From contig NZ_SSOJ01000018.1 of NCBI RefSeq assembly GCF_029871205.1, forward strand, positions 1-52,323: a DNA stretch of 52,323 nucleotides, in the 5' to 3' direction. Below, piece by piece: positions 10,272 to 18,748 of the stretch (the first letter of the stretch is position 1; each line of letters begins with the position of its first letter). The position numbers were made by a program, and so were the translations under genes. Origin of the DNA: Pseudomonas sp. BN417. GTDB lineage: Bacteria > Pseudomonadota > Gammaproteobacteria > Pseudomonadales > Pseudomonadaceae. Below the pieces are notes generated by a model. That model saw only the letters and a list, made by a program, of their open reading frames with translations. It had not been told where the DNA came from and ran no database searches.

Positions 10272-11117
10272 TCAGAAGGACACGCCGCCATCGCCCACCA
10301 GCTTCTCCAGCGCCCAGATCAGGGCGAAGTCGATCAGCACGATCAGCACGGCAAAGGAAAATACGGTGGGATCGAGGGACGACACGGTGCGGCTGTACAT
10401 CCAGATCGGCACGGTCATCACATCGATGTTGTAGAGGAAGTAGGTAACGGTGAACTCGTTGAACGAGACGATGAAAGCCAGCAGCATCCCGGCCAGGATG
10501 CCCGAGCGCATCAGCGGCACCACCACATCCAGGATCGCCCTCGTCGGCGAAGCGCCGAGCATCTGCGCGGCCTCCTCCACCTCGGTGCCGATGGACACCA
10601 TGGCCGCCGTGCAGTTCTTCACCACGAAGGGCAGCGCCAGGATCACGTGGGCGATCACCAGGCGCGAGGTGTCCATGTGGAACGGCAGGCTGTCGAACAC
10701 CAGCAACAGCGCCAGGCCCAGCACCACCATGGGAAACACCAGCGGCAGCGACATCAGTTGCAGCGCCACCGCCTTGCCCCGGAACTCGCAACGGGTCAGC
10801 GCGTAGGACGCCGGCACCGCCACCAGGGTGGCCAGCACCATGGTCAGGCAGGACACCAGCAGGCTAGTGCCCAGCGCCTGGCCCAGGCTCAGCACATCGC
10901 TGGCGTCCGGCGAGACGAAGGTGCGCCAGGCCGCCTCGTACCACTGCAGGCTGAAGCTCGACGGCGGGAAATCGAGGTTCGATGCACCGCTGAAGGACAT
11001 CACGATCATGGTCAGGATCGGCAGCACCGCCAGCAGCAGGATCACCCCGGAGAGGATCATCGCGAAGCGGCCGGTTTCCCCTGGCAGGGCCGCGTGGGAA
11101 CGGAACGGATTGCTCAT
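10272..11117 (-). CDS. Polyamine-type ABC transporter permease (PotC-like)
   Basis: A 281-residue inner-membrane permease with about six helices. The EAA coupling loop appears as EVEEAAQMLGASPTRAILDVVVPLMRSGI, matching PotC-type binding-protein-dependent permeases. The start codon overlaps the stop of the preceding permease gene (shared ATGA, 11114-11117) and GGAGG lies upstream. Together with the second permease it would form the translocation channel. Confidence 0.87.
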   Translation of the reverse strand: MSNPFRSHAALPGETGRFAMILSGVILLLAVLPILTMIVMSFSGASNLDFPPSSFSLQWYEAAWRTFVSPDASDVLSLGQALGTSLLVSCLTMVLATLVAVPASYALTRCEFRGKAVALQLMSLPLVFPMVVLGLALLLVFDSLPFHMDTSRLVIAHVILALPFVVKNCTAAMVSIGTEVEEAAQMLGASPTRAILDVVVPLMRSGILAGMLLAFIVSFNEFTVTYFLYNIDVMTVPIWMYSRTVSSLDPTVFSFAVLIVLIDFALIWALEKLVGDGGVSF

Positions 11118-12022
11118 TGCGAAGCCTCCAGCATGCGGCGGCGACGGCCGGTGACGTATTCGGAGAAGGCCATGATCGCCAGGGTGGTGACGATCAGCAC
11201 CACGCCGGCGGCGGAAGCCGCGGGCCAGTTCATCAGCGGGGCGATCTGGTCATGCACCATCACCGCCAGCATCGGCACGCGCCGGCCACCGAGCAGCAGC
11301 GGCACCACGAAGCTGCTGGCGTTGTAGGCGAACACCAGGGTCGCGCCGGTGAAGATGCCCGGCAGGCTCATCGGCAGCACCACCTGGCGGAACACCTGCA
11401 AGCGGCTGGCGCCCAGGGTGGCGGCGGCTTCTTCATAGGTGCGCGCCACGCCGCGCATGGCACTGGCGATCGGCAGCACCGCCAGGGGGAAGGCCGTCTG
11501 CACCAGGCCCATCAGCACGCCGGTCTGGTTGTAGAGCAGCATCACCGGCCGGTCGATCAGCCCCAGCCCCATCAGGGCCTGGTTGAGCATGCCCGCAGGA
11601 CCGAGGATCACCAGCCAGCCATAGCTTTGCAGCAGCAGGTTGACCAACAGCGGCAACAGCACGGCGGCCAGGAACACCCGGCGCAGGAAGGGCGACTGCA
11701 GGCGTGACATGCAATACCCCACCGGGATCGCCAGGGCCACTGCGATCAGCGCGCTGAAGAAGGCCAGGCGCAAGGTCAGCAGCAGGGATTTCAGGTAATA
11801 GGGCTCGGCCAGTTGGGCATAGCTGGCCAGGCTGAAGCCGCTCCACTCGGCGCCCTTCTCGCCGATGCTCATGCGCAGCACCAGCAGGCTGGCGGCCACC
11901 AGCACGGCGAGGAAAAGCATCGACGGGGTGAGGAAGAGCCAGGCGCGCGCGGTGGGGGACACCGCCCGGGCCGGGCGCAGGGGCGCCTCGCCGACCGGCT
12001 GGGTCAGATCAATGTGTTCCAT
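11114..12022 (-). CDS. Polyamine-type ABC transporter permease (PotB-like)
   Basis: A 302-residue permease with a cytoplasmic N-terminus of about 30 residues and six predicted helices. Its EAA loop reads TYEEAAATLGASRLQVFRQVVLPMSLPGI. This is the PotB-like partner of the downstream permease. It follows the binding-protein gene by 83 bases. The shine-dalgarno signal is weak (GACGAG), but the start fits the family. Confidence 0.87.
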   Translation of the reverse strand: MEHIDLTQPVGEAPLRPARAVSPTARAWLFLTPSMLFLAVLVAASLLVLRMSIGEKGAEWSGFSLASYAQLAEPYYLKSLLLTLRLAFFSALIAVALAIPVGYCMSRLQSPFLRRVFLAAVLLPLLVNLLLQSYGWLVILGPAGMLNQALMGLGLIDRPVMLLYNQTGVLMGLVQTAFPLAVLPIASAMRGVARTYEEAAATLGASRLQVFRQVVLPMSLPGIFTGATLVFAYNASSFVVPLLLGGRRVPMLAVMVHDQIAPLMNWPAASAAGVVLIVTTLAIMAFSEYVTGRRRRMLEASQ

Positions 12023-12105
12023 ATCGCTCGTCTCGTCAGAACAGGGAAACCACGCGCCGGACGGCCAACCGCCCGGCGCGAATCACGGCAAGCGCCGTGG
12101 CTGCA

Positions 12106-13209
12106 TCAGGAAGAGAAGATTTCCGTGTAGCGGCGAATCCACTGGTCGTGGACCGTGGCGAGGAAGGCGTTGTCGTGCATGATCGCCTTCTCCGCGATCT
12201 GCTCCGGCGTGAGGATGAAGGGGCTCTTGCGCGCCTCGGCGGAGATGATCGCCTTGGCGTTGACCGGACCGTTGAAGATGTCTTCGGCCATCTTGCCCTG
12301 CACCAGCGGGTCCAGCGAATGGTCGAGGAAGGCGTAGGCCAGGTCGGTGTCGCCCGGACGGTGCTTGGGCATGACCGAGAGCATCAGGTCGGTGTAGAAG
12401 CCTTCCTTCATGCCGAAGGTGGCGCCCAGGCTGTAGGCGGGGTCGCGGATCTGCTTGGGGAAGAACGCCGGGGCGTAGAGGCCGCCCATGTCCAGCGAAT
12501 TGGTGCGGAACAGCTCGGCGATCTGGTTGGGGTTTTCCCCCAGGGTCATCACGCGGTCCTTCAGCTCTTCCAGCTTCTTGAAGCCCGGCTCGATGTTGTG
12601 AATGTCACCACCGGCCAGCTTGGCGGCGATGATGATCAGGTCCATGGCCTCGGTCCAGTTCGGCGGCGGCAGGAACAGGCGGCCTTCGTAGGCCGGGTCC
12701 CAGAGCGCAGCGTAGCTGTCCGGCACGTCCTTCACGGTGCGGGTGTTGTAGACCAGGCTGTTGCACCACAGCAGGTAGCCGATGCCGTGGCCGTTGGCGC
12801 CGGTCTGGTACTGGGCAGGGACGTCCTTGAGGTTGGGAATGCGGTTGAGGTCGGGCTTTTCCAACAGGCCGGCACTGGCCAGGCCTTCGGCGCCCACCCC
12901 GGCGAGGGTGATGATGTCGTACTGCGGGCGGTCACCACCGGCCTTCAGCTTGGCGACCATTTCCGAGGTGCTGCCGGTGCGGTCGGCAATCACCTTGGCG
13001 CCGGTCTTGGCCTCGAAGGTGGCCGCGATATTGCGCAACGCCGCCAGCCCGGTGTCGTCCGACCAGGTCAGCAGGCGCAGGGTCTTGCCCTGGAACCGCG
13101 TATCACTGGCGCTGGCCCGGATGAAGGGCATCGACAGGGTGGCGGCCGCCACCGAAGCGACGCCGACCGTCTTGATGAAATTTCTTCTGCTCAGATCATG
13201 CTCGCCCAT
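12106..13209 (-). CDS. Tat-exported periplasmic binding protein of a polyamine-type ABC transporter (PotD-like)
   Basis: A 367-residue solute-binding protein. The N-terminus carries SRRNFIK followed by a hydrophobic stretch ending IRASA, a twin-arginine export signal, which is unusual but known among these binding proteins. The mature part (LRLLTWSDDTG, then YDIITLAGVGAEGL and NSLVYNTRTV) fits the PotD/PotF-like extracellular binding family. AGAGGAG lies eight bases before the start. It is the first gene of the five-gene minus-strand operon. A 31-bp element shared with the dehydrogenase/LysR intergenic region lies 94-124 bases upstream. The substrate is uncertain: polyamine, or another amine. 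Confidence 0.87.
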   Translation of the reverse strand: MGEHDLSRRNFIKTVGVASVAAATLSMPFIRASASDTRFQGKTLRLLTWSDDTGLAALRNIAATFEAKTGAKVIADRTGSTSEMVAKLKAGGDRPQYDIITLAGVGAEGLASAGLLEKPDLNRIPNLKDVPAQYQTGANGHGIGYLLWCNSLVYNTRTVKDVPDSYAALWDPAYEGRLFLPPPNWTEAMDLIIIAAKLAGGDIHNIEPGFKKLEELKDRVMTLGENPNQIAELFRTNSLDMGGLYAPAFFPKQIRDPAYSLGATFGMKEGFYTDLMLSVMPKHRPGDTDLAYAFLDHSLDPLVQGKMAEDIFNGPVNAKAIISAEARKSPFILTPEQIAEKAIMHDNAFLATVHDQWIRRYTEIFSS

Positions 13210-13302
13210 TGAGGACTCCTCTTGTTCTTGTATGGAGCTGCGGCAGCGAAGTGCCCGGCGCGGTCATCCTGCGGCGCACCGGGGGGAGCAACAATCGAAA
13301 AT

Positions 13303-13333
13303 TCGTCATTGGAGCCATGTCTTCAGCGCATGG
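13303..13333. promoter_or_regulatory. LysR-type operator, copy 1 (upstream of the PotD-like operon)
   Basis: TCGTCAT-N5-CCATGTC-N-TCA-N3-CATGG, with the perfect inverted repeat CCATG-N9-CATGG (13315-13333) that contains the LysR-type T-N11-A box. The same 31-bp pattern with identical spacing lies at 15264-15294. It is in the same orientation relative to the minus-strand gene it precedes. Confidence 0.75.
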
Positions 13334-13394
13334 CTTGAACCCAGGCATGACAAAGCCGCCAGAAGGCGGCCTTGTCGGGTTCATGCTGTTTTTT

Positions 13395-13488
13395 GTGGGG
13401 CGAATTCATTCGCCAAGGGACTCGCAGCGGCCCCAATGCTCCGTCGGGCAGGCCTGCGGCCTGCTTGGCGATTAAAATCGCCCCCACA
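13395..13488. repeat. REP-like palindrome, family R1, tandem unit 1
   Basis: GTGGGGCGAATTCATTCGC on the left and GCGATTAAAATCGCCCCCAC on the right enclose GGGCAGGCCTGCGGCCTGC. It lies between the dehydrogenase stop and the binding-protein promoter. Confidence 0.8.
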
Positions 13489-13518
13489 TGGTGGATCGGT
13501 GAAGCATCAGCGCTCTTT

Positions 13519-13612
13519 GTGGGGGCGAATTCATTCGCTAAGGGGCGCACAGCGGCCCCAATGCTCCGTCGGGCAGGCCTACGGCCTGCTTAGCGATTGA
13601 AATCGCCCCCAC
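13519..13612. repeat. REP-like palindrome, family R1, tandem unit 2
   Basis: A near-identical copy of the preceding unit, offset by 124 bases: GTGGGGGCGAATTCATTCGC at the left, GCGATTGAAATCGCCCCCAC at the right, and the same GCCCCAATGCTCCGTCGGGC core. The two units form a tandem pair. Confidence 0.8.
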
Positions 13613-13650
13613 AGGTGAAGCACCTCCCGTACCAGCCCCCGCTTGTGCCG

Positions 13651-15114
13651 TCAGACCGCCCTTACCACATGCTTGATCTCCTGGAAGGCCGAGAGCCCCC
13701 AGGGACCGAGCTCACGGCCGATGCTGCTCTTCTTGTAACCACCCCAGGAGGTCTGCGGGAAGATCACCTGCGGCGAGTTGATCCACACCATGCCGGCCTG
13801 CAGGGCATTGGCCACGCGCTCGGCGGCATCAAGGTTGCGGCTCACCACGCTGGCCACCAGGCCGAACTCGCTGTCGTTGGCCAGTTCGATGGCCTCTGCC
13901 TCGCTGGCGAAGCTGCGTACGCAGAGCACCGGCCCAAAGATTTCCTCGTTCCACAGGGCACTGTCCGTGGGCACATCCGCGAACACCGTCGGCTGGAGGA
14001 AATAACCCCGCTCCAGCTCCGCCGGACGCTCGCCACCACACACCAGGCGCGCGCCCTGGGCCAGGCCACGGTCGATATGGCCACGCACCCGCTGGTACTG
14101 CGCCTGGTTCACCAGGGCGCCCATCTCCACGCCTTCGACGAAGGGGTCACCCACGCGGATGGCCGCGGCACGGGCCTGCACACGCGCCAGGAAGTCCGCC
14201 ACCAGCGGCGCTGCCACCAGCACGCGGCTGGTGGCGGAGCACATCTGCCCGGCGTTGAAGAACGCGCCACCGCAGGCCAGTTCCACGGCCAGCTCCAGGT
14301 CGGCATCCTCCAGCACCAGCAGCGACGACTTGCCGCCCAGCTCCAGGCTCACGCCCTTCACGGTTTCCGCCGCGCGCTGCATCACCTGCACCCCCACCGC
14401 GTTGCTGCCGGTAAAGGACATCTTCGCCACCTTGGGGTGGGCCGACAGCGGCGCACCCACCGCCAGACCGGTGCCGCACACCAGGTTGAACACGCCGGCC
14501 GGCAGGCCGCTGTCGTGGATGATGCGGGCCAGTTCCAGCTCCGGCAGCGGGGTCACCTCGGACGGTTTGAGCACCACGGCGCAGCCGGCGGCCAGGGCCG
14601 GCGCGAGTTTCCAGGCGGTGGTCACCATGGGGAAGTTCCACGGCACGATCAGCCCCACCACACCGCAGGGCTCGCGGCGCAGGCGTGCGGCGAAGTCCTC
14701 GCTGGGCAGCTCCACCGGCCGGTCCTGCTGGGCGTCCAGGCCTTCGGCGAGGCCCGCGTAGTACTCGAAGGTGCCGATCACGTCGTCCACATCGATGGCC
14801 GCCTCGAACAGCGGCTTGCCGTTGTTGGCCGACTGCAGCTGGATCAGCGTCTCGCGGCGCTGGCGCACACCCTCGGCAATGCGGCGCAGGCAGGCGCCAC
14901 GTTCGGCACCGCTGCTGCGGGCCCAGGCCGGGAAGGCGACACTGGCGGCCTGCACGGCCTGGTCGACGCGGGCGGCATCACCGCTGCCGACAGTCGCCAG
15001 TTGGGCCTCGGTGGCGGGATTGATCACCGCAAGCTCGGCGCCGCCGGCCAGCCACTGGCCGCCGATGTATACGCCTGCGAGGGTTTCGGTGAAGGTCGGG
15101 AGCATGTTCTGCAT
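13651..15114 (-). CDS. Aldehyde dehydrogenase, betaine/aminoaldehyde type
   Basis: A 487-residue NAD(P)-dependent aldehyde dehydrogenase. PWNFPMVTTAWKLAPALAAG is the cofactor-binding segment, LELGGKSS holds the catalytic glutamate, and GQMCSATSR holds the nucleophilic cysteine. CSATSR and the ending WGGYKKSSIGRELGPWGL resemble betaine-aldehyde and omega-aminoaldehyde dehydrogenases. Together with the amine-type importer this suggests oxidation of an aldehyde made from an imported amine, which is inference. The start at 15114 gives the family length; the open frame continues 55 codons upstream without homology. It is divergent from the LysR gene. Confidence 0.88.
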   Translation of the reverse strand: MQNMLPTFTETLAGVYIGGQWLAGGAELAVINPATEAQLATVGSGDAARVDQAVQAASVAFPAWARSSGAERGACLRRIAEGVRQRRETLIQLQSANNGKPLFEAAIDVDDVIGTFEYYAGLAEGLDAQQDRPVELPSEDFAARLRREPCGVVGLIVPWNFPMVTTAWKLAPALAAGCAVVLKPSEVTPLPELELARIIHDSGLPAGVFNLVCGTGLAVGAPLSAHPKVAKMSFTGSNAVGVQVMQRAAETVKGVSLELGGKSSLLVLEDADLELAVELACGGAFFNAGQMCSATSRVLVAAPLVADFLARVQARAAAIRVGDPFVEGVEMGALVNQAQYQRVRGHIDRGLAQGARLVCGGERPAELERGYFLQPTVFADVPTDSALWNEEIFGPVLCVRSFASEAEAIELANDSEFGLVASVVSRNLDAAERVANALQAGMVWINSPQVIFPQTSWGGYKKSSIGRELGPWGLSAFQEIKHVVRAV

Positions 15115-15263
15115 TGCGTGATTCCGTAGATTCAGGGCGGCCGAACCTGCAGTCGGCGCGGATGACGATGGAGCACCCTGCCGCTCGATGCGCGGCAGCA
15201 AGAGCCGGGGCAGGTAGGATGCGCAATTGGACCCGCCGGGCGGCGACCATGACAAGGCAAAAA

Positions 15264-15294
15264 TCGTCATACTTGCCATGTCCTCACGTCATGG
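15264..15294. promoter_or_regulatory. LysR-type operator, copy 2 (dehydrogenase/LysR intergenic region)
   Basis: The same 31-bp pattern as at 13303-13333: TCGTCAT-N5-CCATGTC-N-TCA-N3-CATGG, with CCATG-N9-CATGG at 15276-15294. It lies between the divergent dehydrogenase and LysR genes, right at the LysR start, as expected for an autoregulated LysR system. Confidence 0.78.
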
Positions 15295-15302
15295 CTGCCC
15301 TG

Positions 15303-16190
15303 ATGAAACGCCTCCCGCCCTTGCCTGCGTTGCACACCTTCCTGGTCACCGCCCAATGCTGCAACTTCACCCGCGCCGCCGAGCTGCTGCACCTCACCCA
15401 GGGCGCCGTGAGCCGGCAGATCGCCGGGCTGGAAAGCCACCTAGGCTACCCGCTGTTCCAGCGCCAGGCGCGGGGCCTCAGCCTCACCGCCCAGGGCCGC
15501 GAGCTGCTGCCGCGCATCCAGCATGTCTTCACCCTGATCGATGAGGCCGTCGAACAGGTGGGTGCAAAGCGCGAAGCGCTGCAACTCAAGGCCCCCACCT
15601 GCGTGATGCGCTGGCTCCTGCCGCGGCTGATGCAATGGCAGGCCGAACGCCCGGACGTACCGGTGGAACTCACCACCACCGTGCAATACGGCGTGGATTT
15701 TCGCCGCGAAGAGTTCGACGCTGCGGTGATCTACGGCACCCAGCCCGGCAGTGCCCAGGTCGCCCACCACCTGTTCGATGAGCAGCTCACCCCCGTGTGC
15801 TCCCAGCAGTTGATGACCGGCCCCGTGCCGCTGACCAGCACCGTCGACCTGGCCCGGCACACCCTGCTGCACCCCACCCGCGACGAACAGGACTGGAAAA
15901 CCTGGCTCCTGGCCGCCGGCGTCACCCTCGGCAAGCTTGGCAGCGGGCACCACTTCGACACCCTCGACCTCGCCCTTTCCGTCGCTGCCCAGGGCAATGG
16001 CGTGGCCCTGGGCGACTGGGCGCTGATCGGCGAAGACCTCGCCACCGGCCGCCTGGTGGCGCCCTTCGACCTCAAGGTGCCCACTGGCGGCGCCTACTTC
16101 CTCGTCTACCCGGAGCGCCCCGCACCCAGCCCGCAACTGCGCGAACTGGTGGACTGGCTGATAGCCCAGACCCACACCGGGCAAATGTAA
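15303..16190 (+). CDS. LysR family transcriptional regulator (GcvA-like)
   Basis: A 295-residue LysR regulator. The N-terminal helix-turn-helix is seen in FTRAAELLHLTQGAVSRQIAGLESHLGYPLFQR, and a GcvA-type effector domain follows. I chose the start at 15303 (MKRLPPLPALHTFLV) because it fits the GcvA group; an ATG at 15291 is in frame but lies inside the shared operator element. Neither start has a strong ribosome site. It is divergent from the aldehyde dehydrogenase and, by the shared element, probably also controls the amine importer operon. Confidence 0.87.
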   Translation: MKRLPPLPALHTFLVTAQCCNFTRAAELLHLTQGAVSRQIAGLESHLGYPLFQRQARGLSLTAQGRELLPRIQHVFTLIDEAVEQVGAKREALQLKAPTCVMRWLLPRLMQWQAERPDVPVELTTTVQYGVDFRREEFDAAVIYGTQPGSAQVAHHLFDEQLTPVCSQQLMTGPVPLTSTVDLARHTLLHPTRDEQDWKTWLLAAGVTLGKLGSGHHFDTLDLALSVAAQGNGVALGDWALIGEDLATGRLVAPFDLKVPTGGAYFLVYPERPAPSPQLRELVDWLIAQTHTGQM

Positions 16191-16449
16191 CCATCCGCTG
16201 CCCCGAGCATGGCGAACTCGCCGAACGTCTCCACGCCCAGGTCCGCCACTTCAACCTGGGCCGTTCCTAACCCGGCGCCAGACCCTAGGGTCGGGGCGAG
16301 ACGGATGCAGGGGCGACTTCATTCGCCAACCGGTCCGCAAGGCCGGCCGACAATCCCCCCCACACACACCTCCCACCAGACAAATAGCCTTGAATCACCC
16401 ACCGATTCCGCTAGGCTCAGCAACCTCAATTGAAAGGAGTTACCCCACC

Positions 16450-16731
16450 ATGGCCCGAGCCACTGCCCGCCACATCCTGGTTGCCACCGAAGCCAAGTGC
16501 AACGAACTCAAAGCCGCCATCGAAGCCGGCGCCGATTTCGCTGAAATCGCCAAACAACACTCCACCTGCCCCTCCAGCCGCGACGGCGGCAACCTCGGCT
16601 CCTTCGGCCGCGGCCAGATGGTCAAGGAATTCGACGCCGTCGTTTTCAGCGCCCCGCTGAACGTCGTGCAAGGCCCGGTGAAAACCCAGTTCGGCTACCA
16701 CCTGCTGGAAGTCACCAGCCGCCAGGACTGA
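16450..16731 (+). CDS. ppiC: Parvulin-type peptidyl-prolyl cis-trans isomerase (PpiC)
   Basis: A 93-residue single-domain parvulin: ARHILVATEAKCNELKAAIEAGADFAEIAKQHSTCPSSRDGGNLGSFGRGQMVKEFD, ending TQFGYHLLEVTSRQD. It is a cytosolic isomerase of prolyl bonds; the conserved histidine of RHIL and the SFGRGQMV loop are present. AAGGAG lies just upstream of the ATG; the longer frame from 16390 is not supported. It appears monocistronic, with a GC-rich hairpin after the stop. Confidence 0.93.
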   Translation: MARATARHILVATEAKCNELKAAIEAGADFAEIAKQHSTCPSSRDGGNLGSFGRGQMVKEFDAVVFSAPLNVVQGPVKTQFGYHLLEVTSRQD

Positions 16732-16740
16732 TAGTCCCAA

Positions 16741-16762
16741 GGCGCCGCCGCCCGGCGGCGCC
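16741..16762 (+). terminator. Hairpin after ppiC
   Basis: GGCGCCGCC (16741-16749) pairs perfectly with GGCGGCGCC (16754-16762) over a GCCC loop. Only a pyrimidine-rich tail (TGCTTCCTCCCC) follows, so it is an imperfect intrinsic terminator. Confidence 0.65.
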
Positions 16763-16816
16763 TGCTTCCTCCCCCGCTCTGCCCCGCCTCGTAAATCCCC
16801 CGTCCAACGTACAACG

Positions 16817-16932
16817 CCAGGTACTGGCCACTTGGCATTACCCCGGCTAGTCTCGTACCCAGACATAGGGCTTTTCATACAACCCGCACGGACTCAGGCA
16901 GAAGGATTGCCATGGCCGACAGAGACGACTGA
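16817..16932 (+). repeat. Leader cassette, copy 1
   Basis: About 115 bases that align with 19203-19329: GGCCACTTGGCATTA, then ATAGGGCTTTTCATACAA, ACTCAGGC and TTGCCATGGCC. It ends in an ATG frame (16912) that reads MADRDD and then stops at TGA where copy 2 has TGG. The unknown gene at 16948 starts right behind it. Confidence 0.7.
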
Positions 16933-16947
16933 AATGCCGGAGTTCCC

Positions 16948-17613
16948 ATGGGTAAATTCTGTTCTGCCAGTTTCGTGCTCTTGCTTGTTTTATGCGGAAC
17001 TAAAGTAGCTTGCGCTGAACCAACATTCTCCTTCGAATCAGTCGGAACGCTCGATGACATGTCGTCGCTGATCAGGTCGCAAGCCCCGCTTGGATCTTCT
17101 CGCGAAAATGTCCGGCACATATTTGTAGAAGAAGGGAGCGCAACACTAAAGGTCAAGGAAGGCGATTCCAGTATCGAGAAATACATCTACGATATTGATT
17201 TATGCCATTACTACATTTGGCGCTGGAACATATCGGTCGATTTCGATGCCAGTGACCAATTGCTCCAAGCATACGTGAACGGAAACATTGTCTTCCCGAA
17301 CGGCAACCCAAAGAAATTCGTTCCGAAGGTTGCGGAAGAAGGAGAAAAGGCATCGATATATCGGAAGCAACGCCCCAGGCCAGAAGCTTACAAGGGCGAG
17401 AGATCGCTGGGATTCCTGCTCTTTGATCGCGACAGCGATCCGAGTACCACCGATGATCAAGCACTCATTGGTGCCGGTCCTAGCCGAGCCGACCCAATGA
17501 ACCTGGGCAAAATAGTTATTTATGAAGACGTAGAACCCTGGCGCTCTATTTTCGACTTCGATTCCGCTGACCACATAGTGCCTTATCAAGGTAATTGCAA
17601 CACAGCGATTTAG
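16948..17613 (+). CDS. Secreted protein of unknown function
   Basis: A 221-residue protein. Residues 1-23 are a signal peptide ending KVACA, so export to the periplasm or beyond is likely. The mature part has LGSSRENVRHIFV, EKYIYDIDLCHYYIWRWNISVDFD and LLQAYVNGNIVF. These loosely recall the BamE/SmpA-like fold (a 'sReeV' helix followed by strands), but I cannot assign it. Base composition and codon use are more AT-rich than the flanking genes, suggesting transfer. GGAG precedes the ATG. The gene sits directly behind a leader cassette that is repeated 2.3 kb downstream. Confidence 0.7.
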   Translation: MGKFCSASFVLLLVLCGTKVACAEPTFSFESVGTLDDMSSLIRSQAPLGSSRENVRHIFVEEGSATLKVKEGDSSIEKYIYDIDLCHYYIWRWNISVDFDASDQLLQAYVNGNIVFPNGNPKKFVPKVAEEGEKASIYRKQRPRPEAYKGERSLGFLLFDRDSDPSTTDDQALIGAGPSRADPMNLGKIVIYEDVEPWRSIFDFDSADHIVPYQGNCNTAI

Positions 17614-17666
17614 GATGGTTATCCCCATCGCGGAAGACCGCTCAACCTGGATGGCCAAAACAAATG

Positions 17667-17719
17667 GGGGACAGACCACGATTTCACTCTTTCGGTAGAG
17701 TTAACCGTGGTCTGTCCCC
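17667..17719. repeat. GGGGACAGACCACG inverted repeat, possible bidirectional terminator
   Basis: GGGGACAGACCACG (17667-17680) is answered exactly by CGTGGTCTGTCCCC (17706-17719). It lies between two convergent genes (the unknown secreted protein and acdS). From memory, GGGGACAGA-type palindromes are REP elements linked to RAYT transposases; no transposase is nearby. Confidence 0.75.
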
Positions 17720-17731
17720 TATTACCCTCGC

Positions 17732-18748
17732 TCAGCCATTGCGGAACAAGAAGCTGTATGCATTCAGCGCAGGCACCCCGCCCAGGTGCGCGTATAGCAC
17801 CCTGGAACCTTCGGGGAACTCGCCCTGGCGGACCATTTCGATCATTGCATGCATGGATTTGCCCTCGTAGACCGGGTCCGTCAGCACACCCTCGAGGCGC
17901 CCGCAGAGTCGGATGGCTTCCAGCGTACCCTCGTTGGGCAGGCCGTATTCCGGGTAGGCAAAGCGGGTATCGAGAACCACGTCCTCTTCCGTGATCTCGC
18001 GGCCCAGCTCGACCAGTTCGGCAGTGCTGCGGGCGATGCGCAGAATCTGCGCCCTGGTCTTCTCTGGCGTGGCCGAGCCGTCGACGCCGATGACGCGCTG
18101 CGAGCGGCCGTCTGCGGCGAAGCCGACCACCATGCCGGCCTGGGTGCTGCCGGTAACCGAGCAGACCACTATGTAGTCGAACGTGAAGCCCAGTTCCGCT
18201 TCCTGCTGCCGCACTTCCTCGGCAAAGCCGACGTACCCCAGGCCGCCGTAGGGATGCTCCGAACAACCCGCCGGAATCGGAAACGGTTTACCGCCTTGCT
18301 CGGCCACATCGGCCATGGCCTTCTCCCAGCTGGGCCGGATGCCTATGTCAAAGCCCGCCGCATCCAGCCGCACCTCAGCGCCCATGATGCGCGACATCTC
18401 GATGTTGCCAACCCGGTCGTACACAGCATCCGAATAGTTCACCCAGTTCTCCTGTACCAGCACGCACTTCATGCCCAAGTGGGCGGCGACGGCGGCTACC
18501 TGGCGGGTATGGTTCGACTGGATACCGCCGATGGAAACCAGGGTGTCGCACCCCTGGTCGATGGCTTCAGGGACCAGGTATTCGAGCTTGCGCGTCTTGT
18601 TCCCGCCAAAGGCCAGGCCACTGTTGCAGTCGTCGCGCTTGGCATACAACTCCACCTTCCCGCCCAAGTGAGCACTGAGGCGTTTCAACGGCATTATGGG
18701 AGAAGGACCGAACGTCAGCGGATAGCGCTTAAAGCGACTCAGGTTCAT
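17732..18748 (-). CDS. acdS: 1-aminocyclopropane-1-carboxylate (ACC) deaminase
   Basis: A 338-residue PLP enzyme that cleaves the plant ethylene precursor ACC to 2-oxobutyrate and ammonia in the cytosol. Length and numbering match the Pseudomonas enzyme. The PLP lysine is Lys51 (FGGNKTRK). Ser78, Tyr268, Tyr294, Glu295 and Leu322 are all present; Glu295 and Leu322 separate true ACC deaminases from D-cysteine desulfhydrases. The start at 18748 has GAGGAG upstream. No Lrp-type acdR gene is adjacent, although many Pseudomonas have one beside acdS. The gene stands alone among repeats, which suggests it arrived as a single-gene insertion. Confidence 0.94.
   Translation of the reverse strand: MNLSRFKRYPLTFGPSPIMPLKRLSAHLGGKVELYAKRDDCNSGLAFGGNKTRKLEYLVPEAIDQGCDTLVSIGGIQSNHTRQVAAVAAHLGMKCVLVQENWVNYSDAVYDRVGNIEMSRIMGAEVRLDAAGFDIGIRPSWEKAMADVAEQGGKPFPIPAGCSEHPYGGLGYVGFAEEVRQQEAELGFTFDYIVVCSVTGSTQAGMVVGFAADGRSQRVIGVDGSATPEKTRAQILRIARSTAELVELGREITEEDVVLDTRFAYPEYGLPNEGTLEAIRLCGRLEGVLTDPVYEGKSMHAMIEMVRQGEFPEGSRVLYAHLGGVPALNAYSFLFRNG

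Noticed and set aside
16191-16270. Frame reading CPEHGELAERLHAQVRHFN after the LysR gene
   Set aside because: No start codon or context of its own; too short to support as a gene or remnant.
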